DNA from: an uncultured Rhodanobacteraceae bacterium
GTDB lineage: Bacteria; Pseudomonadota; Gammaproteobacteria; Xanthomonadales; Rhodanobacteraceae
Direction of reading: 5' to 3'
Length of the DNA stretch: 6,334 bases
NCBI GenBank assembly: GCA_937902695.1
Contig: CALFNI010000588.1
Coordinates: forward strand, 1 to 6,334
Part shown: positions 1 to 6,334 of the stretch, piece after piece
How the letters are laid out: each line of letters starts with the position of its first letter
Position numbering within the stretch: position 1 is the stretch's first letter
Notes under the pieces: generated by a model
What the model was told of the DNA's origin: nothing
Database searches by the model: none
The model's input: only the letters and a program-made list of their open reading frames with translations
Program-made: the position numbers and the translations under genes

Positions 1-27
1 GCACGCGGCCCACCTTCAGTCGAGGCG

Positions 28-369
28 TCAGTCGTGGAGCTCGCGCGGGATCTCGACGAAGAGGGCCTCGAGAGCGAGCTGCGGCGTCATGTAGACCTCC
101 ACGAGGCGCCTCCACGTCTCACGCACGGCCTCCGCCGCCCGTTCGGCTCCGACCAGCCGCTCGTGGGTGGCGTCCGCCCGGAGCTCGTCGAGCATGTCGA
201 CGTGCGTCGCAGTCTGCTCGGCCCCGACGCCGACGACGACGAGGTCGCGGTACCAGGAGGCAAGCTCTTCGAGCTGGGCGAGGAGCTCGTCCCGCTCGGC
301 GCCGCGCTGCGCACGCTCGACGCGCTGCTCGGCCTCGCGCGCCGGCAGCTCGAGCCCCTTCACCTTCAT
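28..369 (-). CDS. C-terminal fragment resembling DNA polymerase III subunit delta' (HolB), fused in frame to a cbbR start
   Basis: The open frame runs without a stop from the cbbR-like ATG at 477 to TGA at 28-30 (149 residues). From about residue 37-44 onward it no longer resembles a LysR regulator. It contains an ELASWYRDLVVV segment, a helical stretch around ERAAEAVRETWRRL, and the closing pattern TPQLALEALFVEI. In the delta' clamp-loader subunit, a W-[YF]-RD motif followed by a 'N-P-x-LALE-x-L' ending marks the C-terminal collar domain. The wording here is closest to actinobacterial (for example Thermoleophilia-like) versions as I remember them. The ATP-binding and central domains of delta' are absent, so this cannot be a working clamp-loader subunit. 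It lies beside an otherwise proteobacterial-looking cbb operon, which suggests a sequence join, either an assembly chimera or a real rearrangement. The delta' assignment rests on motif memory only. The exact left limit of the homology is uncertain. Confidence 0.6.
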   Translation of the reverse strand: MKVKGLELPAREAEQRVERAQRGAERDELLAQLEELASWYRDLVVVGVGAEQTATHVDMLDELRADATHERLVGAERAAEAVRETWRRLVEVYMTPQLALEALFVEIPRELHD

Positions 370-477
370 CGAGACGGAGAGTAACGTCCAATGGCAGACG
401 CCGGCCGCGGCCGAGATGCTGCGCAGGCGCGCAACCTGCTCGAAAACGCGCAGTTGGCGCAGCGTGACGCGCTTCAT
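349..477 (-). pseudogene. cbbR: cbbR 5' fragment (LysR-type activator of the cbb operon), lacking the effector domain
   Basis: The first 25 residues, starting MKRVTLRQLRVFEQVARLRS, are a typical CbbR/LysR N-terminus (first helix of the winged helix-turn-helix). The start at 475-477 is supported by GGAGG at 487-483 on the minus strand, 5 nt upstream. Similarity weakens but continues to about residue 43. SISAAA-GVCHWTLLSVSMKVKGLE can be laid over the usual SFSRAAEELHLTQPAVSMQVKQLE, but the recognition-helix T-Q-P is replaced by T-L-L. After that the frame changes to delta'-like sequence. A full CbbR is about 300 residues, with a C-terminal domain that senses metabolites such as RuBP or phosphoenolpyruvate. 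None of that domain is present. As the sequence stands, the fragment could not act as a regulator. If the join is an assembly error, the real genome would carry an intact divergent cbbR here. Confidence 0.7.
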
Positions 478-493
478 CGGTGCCTCCGATCCA

Positions 494-506
494 TCAGGAA
501 AACTTA
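494..506 (+). promoter_or_regulatory. CbbR-type operator box 1 (TCA-N7-TTA)
   Basis: TCAGGAAAACTTA fits the TNA-N7-TNA pattern described for CbbR sites and the general LysR T-N11-A rule. It lies within CCATCAGG (491-498), which is repeated as its reverse complement at 534-541. Read in opposite orientation, box 2 matches this box at 9 of 13 positions. It sits about 84-96 bp upstream of the cbbL start and 17 bp from the cbbR start, where a high-affinity recognition site for the regulator would be expected. No binding is shown by the sequence itself. Confidence 0.5.
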
Positions 507-525
507 TGGAGCGTCGCAGTGGATT

Positions 526-538
526 TGAATATACCTGA
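526..538 (-). promoter_or_regulatory. CbbR-type operator box 2 (TGA-N7-TGA)
   Basis: TGAATATACCTGA also fits TNA-N7-TNA. Its reverse complement TCAGGTATATTCA shares 9 of 13 positions with box 1, so the two boxes are mirror copies. Their starts are 32 bp apart, about three helical turns, which suits a LysR tetramer contacting both on one face of the DNA. The position closer to cbbL suggests the activation site. This is inferred from spacing and symmetry alone. Confidence 0.5.
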
Positions 539-574
539 TGGGTTCGCGTCGGTACATTCGGTTGCGTCGAGTGA

Positions 575-2080
<1,506 letters not shown>

Positions 2081-2125
2081 TCACGCGCCCGAGTGCATGC
2101 GATGACGAGCAACCGCTTACCCATT

Positions 2126-2213
2126 TCATCGTTCCCGCGAACGCGGGAATCCAGCGCCTTCGGCTCCCTCCTGCGCTGAAGGTGCCGGGTCCCCGCTTTC
2201 GCAGGGACGACGA
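2126..2213. repeat. Composite palindromic repeat (REP/MITE-like) in the cbbL-cbbS gap
   Basis: An 88-bp imperfect inverted repeat with arms at about 2126-2161 and 2178-2213 and a 16-nt loop. The inner stem pairs GCGCCTTC (2154-2161) with GAAGGTGC (2178-2185), and pairing continues outward with only a few mismatches. Each arm is itself a palindrome: TTCCCGC-GAAC-GCGGGAA at 2132-2149 (perfect) and GTCCCCGC-TTTC-GCAGGGAC at 2189-2208 (one mismatch). This motif family is widely dispersed in proteobacterial genomes and is known to annotators through its spurious peptides. Here they read WIPAFAGT on the minus strand and [10 protein letters not shown] and PRFRRDD on the plus strand. In the mRNA it would form a strong hairpin ending 7 nt before the cbbS ribosome binding site. 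The family is recognised from memory; copy number in this genome is unknown. Confidence 0.8.
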
Positions 2214-2220
2214 GGCTATC

Positions 2221-2226
2221 GAGGAA
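2221..2226 (+). promoter_or_regulatory. cbbS ribosome binding site GAGGAA
   Basis: GAGGAA lies 8 nt before the first of two tandem ATG codons (2235 and 2238) and 11 nt before the second. The spacing favours 2235. It lies immediately downstream of the palindromic repeat, so folding of that repeat in the transcript could affect access to this site. Confidence 0.6.
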
Positions 2227-2234
2227 TCGCGAAC

Positions 2235-2672
2235 ATGATGACGAACACGGGAAACCGCATCACGCAGGGCCAGTTCTCGTTCCTGCCCGACCTCACCGAC
2301 GCGCAGATCACCGCGCAGATCAAGTACGCGCTGAAGAACGGCTGGGCGGTCAGCGTCGAGTACACCGACGATCCGCACCCGCGCAACACGTACTGGGAGA
2401 TGTACGGCAATCCGATGTTCGACCTCAAGGATCCCGCCGGAATCCTGATGGAGATCGACGAGTGCCGGAAGACGTTCCCGAATCACTACGTGCGCGTGAT
2501 GGCGTTCAACTCCGCGCGCGGGATCGAAAGCCCGGCGATGTCGTTCATCGTGAATCGTCCGGAGAACGAGCCCGGCTTCGGTCTCACGCGCCAGGAAGGC
2601 CCGGGGCGGCAGGTCCGCTACACGGTGACGAGCTACGCCGCGCAGAAGCCCGAAGGCGAACGCTACAGCTGA
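2235..2672 (+). CDS. cbbS: Rubisco small subunit, red-type form IC
   Basis: Non-catalytic subunit that caps the L8 core and is needed for full activity. The 145-residue product has the red-type core: FSFLPDLTD near residue 14, [21 protein letters not shown] at 36-56, [20 protein letters not shown] at 76-91, and [12 protein letters not shown] at 104-115. It also has the C-terminal extension (about 108-145, ending KPEGERYS) that in red-type enzymes forms a beta hairpin lining the central solvent channel and aids assembly. That extension distinguishes it from green-type small subunits. The start was chosen at the first of two adjacent ATGs because GAGGAA lies 8 nt upstream; starting one codon later would change one residue. 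It is separated from cbbL by 154 bp, unusually far for this pair, because of an inserted palindromic repeat. cbbX follows after 53 bp. Confidence 0.97.
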   Translation: MMTNTGNRITQGQFSFLPDLTDAQITAQIKYALKNGWAVSVEYTDDPHPRNTYWEMYGNPMFDLKDPAGILMEIDECRKTFPNHYVRVMAFNSARGIESPAMSFIVNRPENEPGFGLTRQEGPGRQVRYTVTSYAAQKPEGERYS

Positions 2673-2725
2673 CGGCGTGCCGACATCGCGCGTTCCCTGA
2701 CGCGCACGCCGACGGAGTTGCTGCG

Positions 2726-3631
2726 ATGAGCGAGTCGACCATCGATCTCAAGGCGATCTGGAACGAGTCCGGCGTGCAGGCCGTGCTCGACAAGCTCGAT
2801 GCCGAGCTGATCGGCCTTGCGCCGGTCAAGAAGCGCATCCGCGAGATCGCATCGCTGCTCGTCGTCGACAAGGTGCGCCGCGACATGCAGCTCGCGGCCG
2901 GCGCGCCGTCGCTGCACATGAGCTTCACCGGCAACCCCGGCACCGGCAAGACCACCGTCGCACTGCGCATGGCCGATCTCCTGCACAGGCTCGGCTACAG
3001 CCGTACCGGCCATCTCGTCGCGGTCACGCGCGACGATCTCGTCGGCCAGTACATCGGCCACACGGCGCCGAAGACGAAGGAAGTCCTCAAGAAGGCGATG
3101 GGCGGCGTCCTCTTCATCGACGAGGCCTATTACCTCTACAAGCCCGAGAACGAGCGCGACTACGGGCAGGAAGCGATCGAGATCCTGCTGCAGGTCATGG
3201 AGAACAACCGCGACGATCTCGTCGTGATCCTGGCCGGCTACAAGGACCGCATGGAAACGTTCTTCCGCTCGAATCCGGGCATGAGCTCGCGCATCGCGCA
3301 TCACATCGATTTTCCCGATTACACCGACGGGGAGCTGGTTTCGATCGGCGAGCTGATCCTCAAGGACTGGAACTACACGCTCGCGCCGCGCGCGAAAAAG
3401 GTGTTCCTGAGCTACATCGAGCACCGCCGCACGCAACCGCATTTCGCGAACGCGCGCTCGATCCGCAATGCGCTCGATCGTGCGCGCCTGCGCCAGGCGC
3501 GGCGCCTGCTCGACGAAGGCACCGCCGTCGACAAGGCGGCGCTGGAGACGATCGAGGCCGAGGACATCCTAGAGTCGCGCGTGCTCGCCGGCGTGCCCGC
3601 CGCAACGCCGCCGAAGAAGGAGCGCGCATGA
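2726..3631 (+). CDS. cbbX: CbbX, AAA+ red-type Rubisco activase
   Basis: Hexameric AAA+ motor that pulls on the C-terminus of the red-type large subunit to release tightly bound inhibitory sugar phosphates; activated by RuBP and ATP in the Rhodobacter sphaeroides enzyme. The 301-residue product shows Walker A GNPGTGKT (69-76), the pore loop YIGHT (109-113), Walker B VLFIDE (128-133), [17 protein letters not shown] with the likely arginine finger R189, and a C-terminal helical lid with [14 protein letters not shown] (241-254), probably sensor 2. The reading frame is open upstream to 2462, but that part overlaps cbbS and is a shadow. ATG 2726 with GGAG at 2714-2717 (8 nt spacing) gives the expected N-terminus. 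The stop overlaps the cbbY start as ATGA (3628-3631), implying translational coupling. All key residues are intact. Confidence 0.97.
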   Translation: MSESTIDLKAIWNESGVQAVLDKLDAELIGLAPVKKRIREIASLLVVDKVRRDMQLAAGAPSLHMSFTGNPGTGKTTVALRMADLLHRLGYSRTGHLVAVTRDDLVGQYIGHTAPKTKEVLKKAMGGVLFIDEAYYLYKPENERDYGQEAIEILLQVMENNRDDLVVILAGYKDRMETFFRSNPGMSSRIAHHIDFPDYTDGELVSIGELILKDWNYTLAPRAKKVFLSYIEHRRTQPHFANARSIRNALDRARLRQARRLLDEGTAVDKAALETIEAEDILESRVLAGVPAATPPKKERA

Positions 3632-4419
3632 GCACCGAGCTTCGCGCGCTGATCTTCGACGTCGACGGCACGCTCGCCGACACCGAGGAGTTCCATCGCC
3701 GCGCGTTCAACGCCGCATTCTCGGCCGCCGACCTGCACTGGTGGTGGAATCGCGGCACCTATCGCGAGCTCCTTCGCGTCGCCGGCGGGCGCCAGCGCAT
3801 GCGCGCGTTCGCCGAGCAAGAAGATCGCGTCACGACCGCGCGCGCCGACTTCGAGGAGCTGCTGACCGCGCTGCACGCTGCGAAGACGCGCCGCTACGAC
3901 GCCTCGCTCCGCGAAGAGCCGCTGCCGCTCCGTCCCGGCATCGCGCGCCTCTTCGACGAGGCGGCGCAAGAACACCTGTCGCTCGCGATCGCGACGACGA
4001 CCACCGCGGCGAACCTCGACGCGCTGCTCGAACCGCATTTCGGCCGCACCTGGCGCGAGCGCTTCGCGGCCATCGTCTCGGGCAGCGAGGTCAAGCGCCT
4101 CAAGCCCGAGCCCGACGTCTACCTCGAAACGCTGCGCCAGCTCGGCCTCGACGCCAGCGAATGCCTCGCCTTCGAGGATTCCGCGAACGGCATCCGCAGC
4201 GCCGGCGCCGCCGGGCTCGCCGTCGTCGCGACGCCGACGTGGTACTCGCTCGCCGAGCCGCTGCCGCCGGCGTTCGTCACGCTCGAACATCTCGGCGATC
4301 CGGAGAAGCCGCTGGCCAAGGGCACGCCCGGCGCGCCATTCGTCGATGTCGCGCGCCTTCGCGCGTGGCATCGCCTGGCGATTGCACATGAGCCTCTGGG
4401 GAGGGCCGCATGCTTCTGA
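3628..4419 (+). CDS. cbbY: CbbY, HAD-family sugar-bisphosphate phosphatase (xylulose-1,5-bisphosphate phosphatase type)
   Basis: HAD-superfamily phosphatase with a beta-phosphoglucomutase-like cap. The R. sphaeroides and plant homologues dephosphorylate xylulose-1,5-bisphosphate, a misfire product that inhibits Rubisco, so the protein works downstream of CbbX. Motif I is [14 protein letters not shown], with nucleophile D11 and acid/base D13. Motif II is in [11 protein letters not shown] (T123/T124). Motif III lysine is K159 in KPEPDVY. Motif IV is AFEDSANGI with E183 and D184. The helical cap lies at about 17-95. The 263-residue length is slightly long for the family, with a C-terminal tail after about 235. 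Its start overlaps cbbX by 4 bp, with AAGGAG at 3617-3622, and its end overlaps cbbF by 10 bp. Substrate specificity is inferred from family and operon position; older annotations call it a phosphoglycolate phosphatase-like protein. Confidence 0.93.
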   Translation: MSTELRALIFDVDGTLADTEEFHRRAFNAAFSAADLHWWWNRGTYRELLRVAGGRQRMRAFAEQEDRVTTARADFEELLTALHAAKTRRYDASLREEPLPLRPGIARLFDEAAQEHLSLAIATTTTAANLDALLEPHFGRTWRERFAAIVSGSEVKRLKPEPDVYLETLRQLGLDASECLAFEDSANGIRSAGAAGLAVVATPTWYSLAEPLPPAFVTLEHLGDPEKPLAKGTPGAPFVDVARLRAWHRLAIAHEPLGRAACF

Positions 4420-5483
4420 CCGACAAGACCACATTCACCGAGTTCCTGATCGAAGCGCGCCGGAGCCATCCCGAAGCGCGCGGCGATCTCAACGGCGTGC
4501 TGCACTCGGTCGCGACCGCGTGCAAGGCGATCTCGCGCGCGGTCGCACACGGGAGCCTCGCCGATCTCCTCGGCAATGCCGATGCGAGCAACGTGCACGG
4601 CGAGCGGCAGAAGAAGCTCGACGTGATCGCGAACGAGATCTTCCTGAAGCTCAATGAAAACCGCGGCTACGTTGCCGGCATGGTCTCGGAAGAGATCGAC
4701 GAGCCGTATCTGCTCCCCGCGAAGTATGAGCGCGGCAAGTATCTGCTGCTGTTCGATCCGCTCGACGGCTCCTCGAACATCGACGTCAACGTCGCGGTCG
4801 GCTCGATCTTCTCGATCCTGCGTGCGCCGCATCCGAACGCCGATCCCGAGCCCGGCGATTTCCTCCAGTGCGGCGCGGAGCAGGTCGCCGCCGGTTATGC
4901 GATCTATGGCCCATCGACGATGCTGGTCCTCACGACCGGCAATGGCGTGCACGCGTTCACGCTCGATCCGCTGCTCGGCGAGTTCATCCTCTCGCACCGC
5001 GACATCCGCGTGCCCGACGACACCGAGGAGTTCGCGATCAACGCGTCGAACCACCGGTTCTGGGAATACCCGGTGCAGCGTTACGTCGACGAGTGCCTCA
5101 AGGGCTCCAGCGGCGATCGCGGCAAGGATTTCAACATGCGCTGGATCGCCTCGCTCGTCGCCGAGGCGCACCGGATCCTGATGCGCGGCGGCGTCTTCAT
5201 GTATCCGCGCGACACGAAGAAGCCCGGCGTCAACGGACGGCTCCGCCTTATGTACGAATGCAATCCGATCGCGATGCTGATGGAGCAGGCCGGCGGACGC
5301 GCCAGCACCGGCTACAAGCGGATGCTCGACGTCAAGCCCGAATCGGTGCACCAGAAGATCGGCTTCGTGTTCGGCTCGCGCTCGGAAGTCGAGCGCATCG
5401 AGCGCTACCACATCGAAGGCGACCGGCGCGACAGCGAACAGCCGCTGTTCGCGACGCGCGGCCTTTTCACGACACCGGCGTGA
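4410..5483 (+). CDS. cbbF: Fructose-1,6-bisphosphatase class I
   Basis: Hydrolyses fructose-1,6-bisphosphate to fructose-6-phosphate, feeding RuBP regeneration; some bacterial Calvin-cycle versions also act on sedoheptulose-1,7-bisphosphate, which the sequence cannot decide. The 357-residue product is typical in length. Metal-site motifs are AGMVSEEIDEP (E94, E95), FDPLDGSSNIDVNVAVG (D116, D119) and MYECNPIAML (E283). Substrate-binding segments are INASNHRFW (210-218), MRWIASLVAEAHRIL (243-257) and GVFMYPRD (261-268). The ATG at 4410 lies inside the end of cbbY (10-bp overlap) and is preceded by GGGGAGGG at 4398-4405, so translation is probably coupled. In Cupriavidus-type operons cbbE (ribulose-phosphate 3-epimerase) lies between cbbY and cbbF; here it does not. 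cbbP follows after 17 bp. Confidence 0.97.
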   Translation: MLLTDKTTFTEFLIEARRSHPEARGDLNGVLHSVATACKAISRAVAHGSLADLLGNADASNVHGERQKKLDVIANEIFLKLNENRGYVAGMVSEEIDEPYLLPAKYERGKYLLLFDPLDGSSNIDVNVAVGSIFSILRAPHPNADPEPGDFLQCGAEQVAAGYAIYGPSTMLVLTTGNGVHAFTLDPLLGEFILSHRDIRVPDDTEEFAINASNHRFWEYPVQRYVDECLKGSSGDRGKDFNMRWIASLVAEAHRILMRGGVFMYPRDTKKPGVNGRLRLMYECNPIAMLMEQAGGRASTGYKRMLDVKPESVHQKIGFVFGSRSEVERIERYHIEGDRRDSEQPLFATRGLFTTPA

Positions 5484-5500
5484 CCTGACGGGAGCCTCCC

Positions 5501-6334
5501 ATGTCCGAACTCCATCCGATCATCGCGATCACCGGCTCCTCGGGCGCCGGCACGACCTCGGTCACGCGCACGTTCTCGAACATGTTCCGCCGCGAGCACG
5601 TCAACGCCGCGATCATCGAGGGCGACAGCTTCCATCGCTACGACCGCAAGGCGATGCGCGAGGCCGTCGCCAAGGCCGATGCGCAGCCGAGCTCGCACTT
5701 CAGCCATTTCGGCCACGAAGCGAACCTCTTCGAGGATCTCGAAAAGCTCTTCGCCGACTACGCGGCGACCGGGCGCGGCAAGCGCCGCAAGTATCTGCAC
5801 GACGCGGCCGAGGCCGAGCCGTACAAGCAGGAGCCCGGCACGTTCACCGCCTGGGAAGACGTGCCGCCGTCCGACCTTCTCTATTACGAAGGACTGCACG
5901 GCGCGGTCGTGCACGACAAGATCGACGTCGCCAAGCATCCGGATCTCCTGATCGGCGTCGTGCCGGTCATCAACCTAGAATGGATCCAGAAGCTGCATCG
6001 GGACCGCTCGTTCCGCGGCTACTCGACCGAAGCGGTCATGGACACCGTGCTGCGCCGCATGCATGACTACGTGCATTACATCTGCCCGCAGTTCTCGCGC
6101 ACGCACGTGAACCTGCAACGCGTGCCGACCGTCGACACCTCGAACCCGTTCATCGCGCGCGCGATCCCGAGCGCGGACGAGAGTTTCGTCGTGATCCGCT
6201 TCCGCGACCCGAAGGGCATCGACTTCCGCTATCTCATGTCGATGCTGCACGACTCGTTCATGTCGCGCGCGAACACGATCGTCGTGCCGGGCGGCAAGAT
6301 GGAGCTCGCGATCGAGATCATCTTCACGCCGTTC
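5501..6334 (+). CDS. cbbP: Phosphoribulokinase, proteobacterial class I, 3' end beyond the window
   Basis: Phosphorylates ribulose-5-phosphate with ATP to make RuBP, the Rubisco substrate. The visible 278 residues have no stop and run into the window edge; the family is about 290 residues, so only some 10-15 are missing. The P-loop is ITGSSGAGTTSV (10-21), with the TT in place of the usual Lys-Ser/Thr that is normal for bacterial phosphoribulokinase. The catalytic base is D42 in IEGDSFHRYDR, with H45 and R49. Walker B-like YYEGLHG carries E130, and VVPVINLEWIQKLHRDR carries K164 and R167/R169. FRRE (29-32) includes the position linked to NADH activation in R. sphaeroides. VDTSNPFIARAIP (211-223) and MSRANTIVVPG (254-264) are family hallmarks. 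The start has GGGAG at 5490-5494, 6 nt upstream. The dimeric plant-type class II enzyme is a different sequence family. Confidence 0.96.
   Translation, partial: MSELHPIIAITGSSGAGTTSVTRTFSNMFRREHVNAAIIEGDSFHRYDRKAMREAVAKADAQPSSHFSHFGHEANLFEDLEKLFADYAATGRGKRRKYLHDAAEAEPYKQEPGTFTAWEDVPPSDLLYYEGLHGAVVHDKIDVAKHPDLLIGVVPVINLEWIQKLHRDRSFRGYSTEAVMDTVLRRMHDYVHYICPQFSRTHVNLQRVPTVDTSNPFIARAIPSADESFVVIRFRDPKGIDFRYLMSMLHDSFMSRANTIVVPGGKMELAIEIIFTPF

Noticed and set aside
1..13. Possible GTG start on the minus strand at 13-11 just after the HolB-like stop, reading M-G-R-V
   Set aside because: A PSP1-type gene often follows holB in actinobacteria and this would fit, but four codons are far too few to support a gene call.
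2126..2213. Rho-independent terminator after cbbL
   Set aside because: The hairpin is strong but no run of T follows it. The motif matches a dispersed palindromic repeat, and cbbS must be transcribed through it unless it has its own promoter, for which I see no evidence.
2126..2213. CRISPR-like repeat
   Set aside because: There are only two inverted, not direct, copies, with no regular spacers and no cas genes nearby.
4119..5411. 430-codon minus-strand open frame opposite cbbY/cbbF (likewise 788-1849 opposite cbbL and 3412-4434 opposite cbbX/cbbY)
   Set aside because: These are antisense shadows of conserved genes, with biased composition (A, R, V, E, D) and no recognisable motifs or ribosome binding sites.
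5537..5560. Apparently defective P-loop in CbbP lacking the usual lysine
   Set aside because: GSSGAGT-T/S is the normal P-loop form in proteobacterial phosphoribulokinases, so this is not a lost catalytic residue.
6300..6334. Truncated phosphoribulokinase pseudogene
   Set aside because: The gene is simply cut by the window edge about 10-15 residues short of the family length. There is no internal stop or frameshift.

Overview
This window carries the 5' part of a Calvin-Benson-Bassham (cbb) CO2-fixation operon of the red-type (form IC) Rubisco class. The order on the + strand is cbbL, cbbS, cbbX, cbbY, cbbF, cbbP, with cbbP cut by the window's right edge. DNA is GC-rich with strong G/C third-position bias, which creates long shadow ORFs on the other frames. 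The protein sequences, gene order and a 'TTCCCGCGAACGCGGGAA' palindromic repeat all suggest a proteobacterium (alpha-, beta- or gamma-like). This is inferred from remembered family features, not from a search.

Layout: positions 28-477 (- strand) hold one open frame that is a hybrid. Its first ~43 codons look like the start of cbbR, the LysR-type activator normally divergent from cbbL. The remainder looks like the C-terminal end of a DNA polymerase III delta' subunit (HolB) of actinobacterial flavour. Positions 478-589 are the divergent cbbR/cbbL control region, with two TNA-N7-TNA boxes in mirror orientation. cbbL (590-2080) is followed by a 154-bp gap filled mostly by a long imperfect palindromic repeat, then cbbS (2235-2672), cbbX (2726-3631), cbbY (3628-4419), cbbF (4410-5483) and cbbP (5501-6334+).

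How it works together: CbbP phosphorylates ribulose-5-phosphate to ribulose-1,5-bisphosphate (RuBP). CbbL8S8 carboxylates RuBP. CbbX is the AAA+ motor that strips inhibitory sugar phosphates from red-type Rubisco, and CbbY dephosphorylates released inhibitors such as xylulose-1,5-bisphosphate. CbbF regenerates fructose-6-phosphate. All visible catalytic residues are intact, so the operon looks functional.

I see no previously undescribed system here. The points most worth checking are the broken/hybrid cbbR (assembly chimera or real rearrangement), the palindromic repeat lodged between the two Rubisco subunit genes, and the symmetric CbbR-type operator boxes.
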